From: JAZNBI01 sp045586995
Lineage (GTDB): Bacteria; Bacillota; Clostridia; Oscillospirales; CAG-272
DNA: 15,568 nt
Direction of reading: 5' to 3'
Assembly: GCA_045586995.1 (NCBI GenBank)
Contig: JAZNBI010000117.1
Location: 1 to 15,568 of the forward strand
Shown here: positions 12,466 to 15,568 of the stretch, one piece after another
How the letters are laid out: each line of letters begins with the position of its first letter
Position numbering within the stretch: position 1 is the first letter of the stretch
Position numbers and translations under genes: made by a program
The notes under the pieces: generated by a model
The model's database searches: none
What the model saw: only the letters and a program-made list of their open reading frames with translations
What the model was told of the DNA's origin: nothing

Positions 12466-14295
12466 TCAGTCCAAGCCCCTTCTGATTCTCATCTGCGCTT
12501 TAAGACGAAGCTCTGTATTCAGAATCTTCTTTCTCAAGCGTATGCTCTTGGGGGTAACCTCTATGAGCTCGTCATCCTTGATAAACTCAATAGCTTCCTC
12601 GAGCGAGAATATGACGGGAGGAGTAAGCAAAAGCTTTTCATCAGCGCCCGCAGAACGAATGGCGGTAAGCTGCTTTTTCTTGCACGGATTAACGGCAATA
12701 TCCTCATTTTTCGGATTTTCGCCCACTATCATACCTTCATACACCTGTACCTGAGGACCTACGAAAAGATTTCCTCTCTCCTGTGTATTAAACAAACCGT
12801 ATCTCGTGGTCTCTCCGTCCTCCGAAGCGACGAGCGAGCCCGTAAATCTCATCGTGACCTCGCCTCTGTACGGCTGATAGCCGTCAAAAACGGTATTGAT
12901 TATACCTTCTCCGTGAGTATCGGTCAAATATTCCGAGCGATAGCCGAAAAGGCAGCGCGACGGGATCAGATACTCTATACGCATACGGTTTGCGACAGGA
13001 ACCATTTCGAGCAGATCGCCCTTGCGCTGTCCGAGCTTTTCAACGACCGCGCCTACGTATTGCTCGGGCACGTCGAGTGAAACGCGCTCCATCGGCTCGC
13101 ATCTTACGCCGTCAATATCCTTAAAAATAACACGGGGATTGGAGCAACAAATTTCATAGCCCTCTCTGCGCATATTTTCAATAAGTATGGAAATATGCAT
13201 TTCGCCGCGTCCCGAAACCTTAAATTCATCTGTCGTATCGCCGTCGGCAACCTTTAAAGAAACGTCCTTCAACAATTCCTTGTAAAGCCGATCTCTTATC
13301 TGACGCGACGTAACGAATTTTCCTTCCCGTCCCGCAAACGGACTTTTGTTAACCGAAAAGGTCATTTCCATCGTCGGCTCGCTGACCTTTACGAACTCTA
13401 TGGGCTCGGGAGCATTAAGCGAAGTAACCGTATCGCCTATGGTAATCGATTCTGCGCCCGAAAAACAAACGATATCACCCATCTTTGCCTGATCAACCGC
13501 TACGCGCGAAAGACCGTCTATCTGGAAAACCGAGGTGATACGAACTCTTTTCGGTGCTTCGCCCGAATGATAATTGCAAACGAAAACGTCCGAGTTTTGC
13601 TTTATCGTACCGCGTTCGATACGTCCGATACCTATACGTCCCACGTAATCGTTATAGTCAACCGAGGAAACCAACAGCTGAAGCTCACCCTCGTCATCAC
13701 CCTCGGGCGCGGGAATGTAATTGAGTATCTTGTCAAAAAGCGGCTTGAGATCTTCACCGAACTCGGGTGTTTCCGAGGCGGTTCCCGCTCTGCCGGAGCA
13801 ATAGAGCATCGGGCTGTCAAGCTGCTCGTCGCTTGCTCCGAGGTCGATCAAAAGTTCAAGAATTTCATCCTCTACCTCGCCAAGACGAGCATCGGGCTTG
13901 TCGATCTTGTTGATAACGACGATTACACGGTGATTAAGCTCAAGCGCGCGCTGAAGCACGAATCTTGTCTGCGGCATAGGCCCCTCCGCAGCGTCGACGA
14001 GCAAAAGAACGCCGTTAACCATTTTAAGTACACGTTCAACCTCTCCGCCAAAATCGGCGTGTCCGGGGGTGTCGACAATATTAATCTTAACTCCGTTATA
14101 ATGCACGGCAGTGTTTTTTGCAAGTATAGTAATGCCTCTTTCCTTTTCAAGGTCATTACTGTCCATAACCCTTTCTTCGGTAACCTGATTTTCACGGTAT
14201 GCTCCGCCTTGCTTGAGCATTTCATCGACAAGCGTCGTTTTGCCGTGGTCAACGTGGGCTATTATTGCTACATTTCTCAAATCATTTCTTATCAA
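12466..14295 (-). CDS. typA: GTP-binding protein TypA/BipA
   Basis: Translational GTPase related to EF-G and LepA that acts on ribosomes and in 50S assembly under cold or stress. The 609 residues are full family length. GTPase motifs are intact: AHVDHGKT (13-20), GITI (54-57), DTPGH (75-79), NKID (129-132) and SGRAG (167-171). The effector region has DSNDLEKERGITI. The later part shows SGRGEMHISILIENMRREG (EF-G domain III/V type) and the TypA-specific C-terminal domain ending near IRRGLD. The start is a TTG at 14295-14293 (reading M-I-R-N-D-L-R-N) with GAGGGG seven bases upstream. An extended -10 promoter lies about 43 bases upstream of the start. It diverges from the HAD gene and has its own terminator. 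Confidence 0.97.
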   Translation of the reverse strand: MIRNDLRNVAIIAHVDHGKTTLVDEMLKQGGAYRENQVTEERVMDSNDLEKERGITILAKNTAVHYNGVKINIVDTPGHADFGGEVERVLKMVNGVLLLVDAAEGPMPQTRFVLQRALELNHRVIVVINKIDKPDARLGEVEDEILELLIDLGASDEQLDSPMLYCSGRAGTASETPEFGEDLKPLFDKILNYIPAPEGDDEGELQLLVSSVDYNDYVGRIGIGRIERGTIKQNSDVFVCNYHSGEAPKRVRITSVFQIDGLSRVAVDQAKMGDIVCFSGAESITIGDTVTSLNAPEPIEFVKVSEPTMEMTFSVNKSPFAGREGKFVTSRQIRDRLYKELLKDVSLKVADGDTTDEFKVSGRGEMHISILIENMRREGYEICCSNPRVIFKDIDGVRCEPMERVSLDVPEQYVGAVVEKLGQRKGDLLEMVPVANRMRIEYLIPSRCLFGYRSEYLTDTHGEGIINTVFDGYQPYRGEVTMRFTGSLVASEDGETTRYGLFNTQERGNLFVGPQVQVYEGMIVGENPKNEDIAVNPCKKKQLTAIRSAGADEKLLLTPPVIFSLEEAIEFIKDDELIEVTPKSIRLRKKILNTELRLKAQMRIRRGLD

Positions 14296-14337
14296 CGGTT
14301 TTCCCCTCGATTCAATCAGTTTAAATAAATCTTTATT

Positions 14338-14346
14338 ATTATAGCA
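14338..14346 (-). promoter_or_regulatory. Extended -10 promoter of typA
   Basis: TGCTATAAT on the minus strand (14346-14338) is an extended -10 box (TGnTATAAT). No TTGACA-like box stands 16-18 bases upstream, which is usual for this promoter class. Confidence 0.5.
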
Positions 14347-14369
14347 TAATTTTTCAATATAATAAATAT

Positions 14370-14415
14370 TTGTTATAACAATTTTTTACATTTTTTTGAT
14401 ATACTTTTAGTATAT
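14370..14415. promoter_or_regulatory. Two operator-like palindromes between typA and the HAD gene
   Basis: TTGTTATAACAA (14370-14381) is a perfect 12-base palindrome and ATATACTTTTAGTATAT (14399-14415) has 7-base inverted arms around TTT. Both lie between the typA and HAD promoters. In such an AT-rich stretch chance palindromes are not rare. Confidence 0.3.
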
Positions 14416-14439
14416 TTTCACTATAATTCAACATCATTA

Positions 14440-14468
14440 TTGACATTATGCACAATTAATGTTAAACT
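14440..14468 (+). promoter_or_regulatory. Sigma-A promoter of the HAD phosphatase
   Basis: TTGACA (14440-14445), a 17-base spacer and TAAACT (14463-14468) give a perfect -35 and a four-of-six -10 box. The leader would be close to 90 bases and contains a small GAAAG/CTTTC stem near 14524. Confidence 0.6.
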
Positions 14469-14567
14469 GATAGTAATAAAATAACCGCGTTGCGTCGCAA
14501 AAGCGCGGCAATTTAAACAAATAGAAAGGCGGCTTTCGAAAAAAACACGAAGGCCATAGTCATAAAG

Positions 14568-15221
14568 ATGATCAAAGCTATTATTTTTGACCTTGACGGC
14601 ACTATTGCCGATACCATACCCGCCATTCAGCACGCGCTTAATATCACTCTCGAGCGCTTCGGATTTACCGAAACCAATTACGAAAGGGTGCGCGCTTCTC
14701 TGGGAAGCGGCACTCGCGCCTTGATTGAGGGAGTTTTGCCGCGTGATAAAGCAAAAAACGAAAAGCTGGTTACCGAGGTGGTTATCGACTATGAAAAGTC
14801 ATATATGCAGACCTATCTCGACACCGACAAAACCTACGACGGCTTTTACGAAGCTGTTGAAACGCTGAAAGCACGCGGTTATCTGCTTGCGGTTCTCACA
14901 AACAAATCCGATTGCTACGTAAAACCCATGATAGATAAATTGCTTCCGAAAGACAGTATATCTGTTTGCATCGGCAGAAAAGACGGCATACCTCGCAAGC
15001 CGGACCCGTCCGTACCGCTCATGATAGCCGACTACTTGGGTGTTTCCCCTGCCGAATGTGCCTTCGTAGGCGACAGCGACGTAGATTATCTCACGGGAAA
15101 AAACAGCGGAATGACAAGCGTTTCGGTTCTTTGGGGATACCGCTCAAAAGAGGAGCTGTTAAATGTCGGAGCAACTCTCTTTGTAGATCACCCGTCAGAG
15201 CTTCTCGATATTTTTGAATAA
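14568..15221 (+). CDS. HAD-superfamily phosphatase, phosphoglycolate phosphatase-like
   Basis: 217-residue haloacid dehalogenase hydrolase with a helical cap of type C1, of the Gph/PgmB group. Catalytic motifs are complete: FDLDGT (nucleophile D8, acid/base D10), LTNKS (T111), RKPDP (K144) and VGDSDVDY (D169, D173). The cap lies at about 16-85. Likely substrates are small phosphorylated metabolites such as 2-phosphoglycolate; the exact substrate cannot be read from the sequence. The start is an ATG with only a weak GAAGG about 15 bases upstream, so initiation may be inefficient. The next in-frame ATG would remove the nucleophile motif, so this start is needed. It has its own promoter and a strong terminator 105 bases downstream. 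Confidence 0.92.
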   Translation: MIKAIIFDLDGTIADTIPAIQHALNITLERFGFTETNYERVRASLGSGTRALIEGVLPRDKAKNEKLVTEVVIDYEKSYMQTYLDTDKTYDGFYEAVETLKARGYLLAVLTNKSDCYVKPMIDKLLPKDSISVCIGRKDGIPRKPDPSVPLMIADYLGVSPAECAFVGDSDVDYLTGKNSGMTSVSVLWGYRSKEELLNVGATLFVDHPSELLDIFE

Positions 15222-15250
15222 GCACCGCAAATATCCGATACCCTTATATC

Positions 15251-15280
15251 GTAGGAGCCGATCTTCTCGGCGGTCCCTAC
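15251..15280. repeat. Short dispersed palindromic repeat, copy 2
   Basis: GTAGGAGCCG (15251-15260) and CGGTCCCTAC (15271-15280) are inverted repeats with eight of ten bases matching. It shares most bases, including CTCGGCGGTCC, with the element at 12354-12380. It lies between the HAD gene and its terminator, so it is transcribed with that gene. Confidence 0.65.
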
Positions 15281-15326
15281 AATCACTCTTTATTGGTTTT
15301 GTTGATATTTATTTTTGTTTCACAAG

Positions 15327-15360
15327 AATACGGTATATCTCGAAAGAGGTGTGCCGTATT
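15327..15360 (+). terminator. Intrinsic terminator of the HAD gene
   Basis: AATACGGTATATCTC (15327-15341), a GAAA tetraloop, and GAGGTGTGCCGTATT (15346-15360) form a 15-bp stem that includes three G-T pairs, followed by TTTGTATTTG. GAAA is a stable GNRA loop. Confidence 0.85.
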
Positions 15361-15384
15361 TTTGTATTTGTGTCCACGAAGGCA

Positions 15385-15460
15385 GTAGGGGCGACCATTG
15401 GTCGCCCGCCTTGTGATGAGATGCTCCATTACTTTACGGGCGATCAATGATCGCCCCTAC
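15385..15460. repeat. Compound inverted repeat of two palindromic units
   Basis: Unit 1 (15385-15407) begins GTAGGGGCGACC and ends GGTCGCCC; unit 2 (15438-15460) begins GGGCGATC and ends GATCGCCCCTAC. Each is a palindrome around ATTG/CAAT, and unit 2 is the inverted copy of unit 1 with 21 of 23 bases matching. Thirty bases separate them. The layout resembles REP/BIME elements or a small non-autonomous mobile element. Confidence 0.75.
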
Positions 15461-15469
15461 GACATTACA

Positions 15470-15497
15470 GGAACAAAAAAGAGAGGTTTTTTGTTCC
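15470..15497. other. AT-rich hairpin, possible bidirectional terminator
   Basis: GGAACAAAAAA (15470-15480) and TTTTTTGTTCC (15487-15497) form a perfect 11-bp stem with a GAGAGG loop. The T run is inside the stem. It could end a minus-strand transcript entering from beyond the window. Confidence 0.45.
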
Positions 15498-15516
15498 TTG
15501 TCTGTTTTCACAACAA

Positions 15517-15539
15517 GCAAATCGTGTAGTCACATTTGC
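15517..15539. other. Hairpin near the right window edge
   Basis: GCAAAT-c-GTG pairs with CAC-ATTTGC around loop TAGT, giving nine base pairs with one bulge. There is no T tail. I see no coding sequence from 15222 to the window end, so it belongs to an intergenic stretch made of repeats and hairpins. Confidence 0.35.
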
Positions 15540-15568
15540 TATGCTTGCTAAAGAATAATAAAATGTGG

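Noticed and set aside
13567..14328. 253-codon plus-strand frame opposite typA
   Set aside because: It lies antisense to intact TypA GTPase motifs and has no recognisable domain.
15214..15450. 78-codon frame over the right-hand repeats
   Set aside because: It runs through the dispersed palindromes and the HAD terminator and its composition is not protein-like.
1..15568. CRISPR arrays, rRNA, intact tRNA, integrase or transposase genes
   Set aside because: No regularly spaced direct repeats, no rRNA or tRNA cores and no recombinase motifs were seen on either strand.

Overview
The window reads as a stretch of chromosome from a spore-forming, low-to-mid GC Firmicute of the class Clostridia, probably an uncultivated gut lineage. 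The evidence is a spoIIR gene (needed only for endospore formation), an AbrB-type regulator with a C-terminal cysteine finger, RNase J, strong AGGAGG-type ribosome sites, TTG starts on spoIIR and typA, and near-perfect TTGACA-N17-TATAAT promoters. No species can be named from the sequence alone.

Left part (1-1800, plus strand): the end-truncated gene of an OmpR-type response regulator with a degraded receiver, followed by a secreted M14 zinc carboxypeptidase lipoprotein. The carboxypeptidase gene converges on spoIIR with one base between the two stop codons. Middle (1795-9539, almost all minus strand): a 90-residue membrane-anchored protein of unknown role, RNase J, a membrane-anchored PpiC foldase, a lipoprotein paralogue of that foldase, a cysteine-rich zinc-ribbon protein, then a FabG-like reductase (its motifs recall the EF-P 5-aminopentanone reductase YmfI) and spoIIR. 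Embedded in this block on the plus strand (3364-3599) is a compact, self-contained unit: a sigma-K-like promoter, a 5' hairpin, a 29-residue Cys-rich hydrophobic peptide gene and a double hairpin terminator. It looks like an unannotated spore-layer peptide gene.

Right part: a strongly palindromic promoter drives abrB (plus). It is followed by an unknown 83-residue membrane-tail protein. Then comes a more AT-rich island holding a decayed leucine-rich-repeat (BspA-type) surface protein gene on the minus strand. That gene has lost its N-terminus, carries a frameshift in an A7 run and has an in-frame TAG. TypA/BipA (minus) and a HAD phosphatase (plus) diverge from a 272-bp palindrome-rich region.

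The last 347 bases carry no gene that I can support. They hold a palindromic repeat, the HAD terminator, a compound inverted repeat and two further hairpins. One of these repeat types also occurs beside typA, so the genome probably carries families of short dispersed palindromes. Most genes here are core housekeeping or sporulation genes. The less described material is the 29-residue peptide unit, the foldase pair with a large structured repeat between its genes, the AbrB operator and the palindromic repeats.
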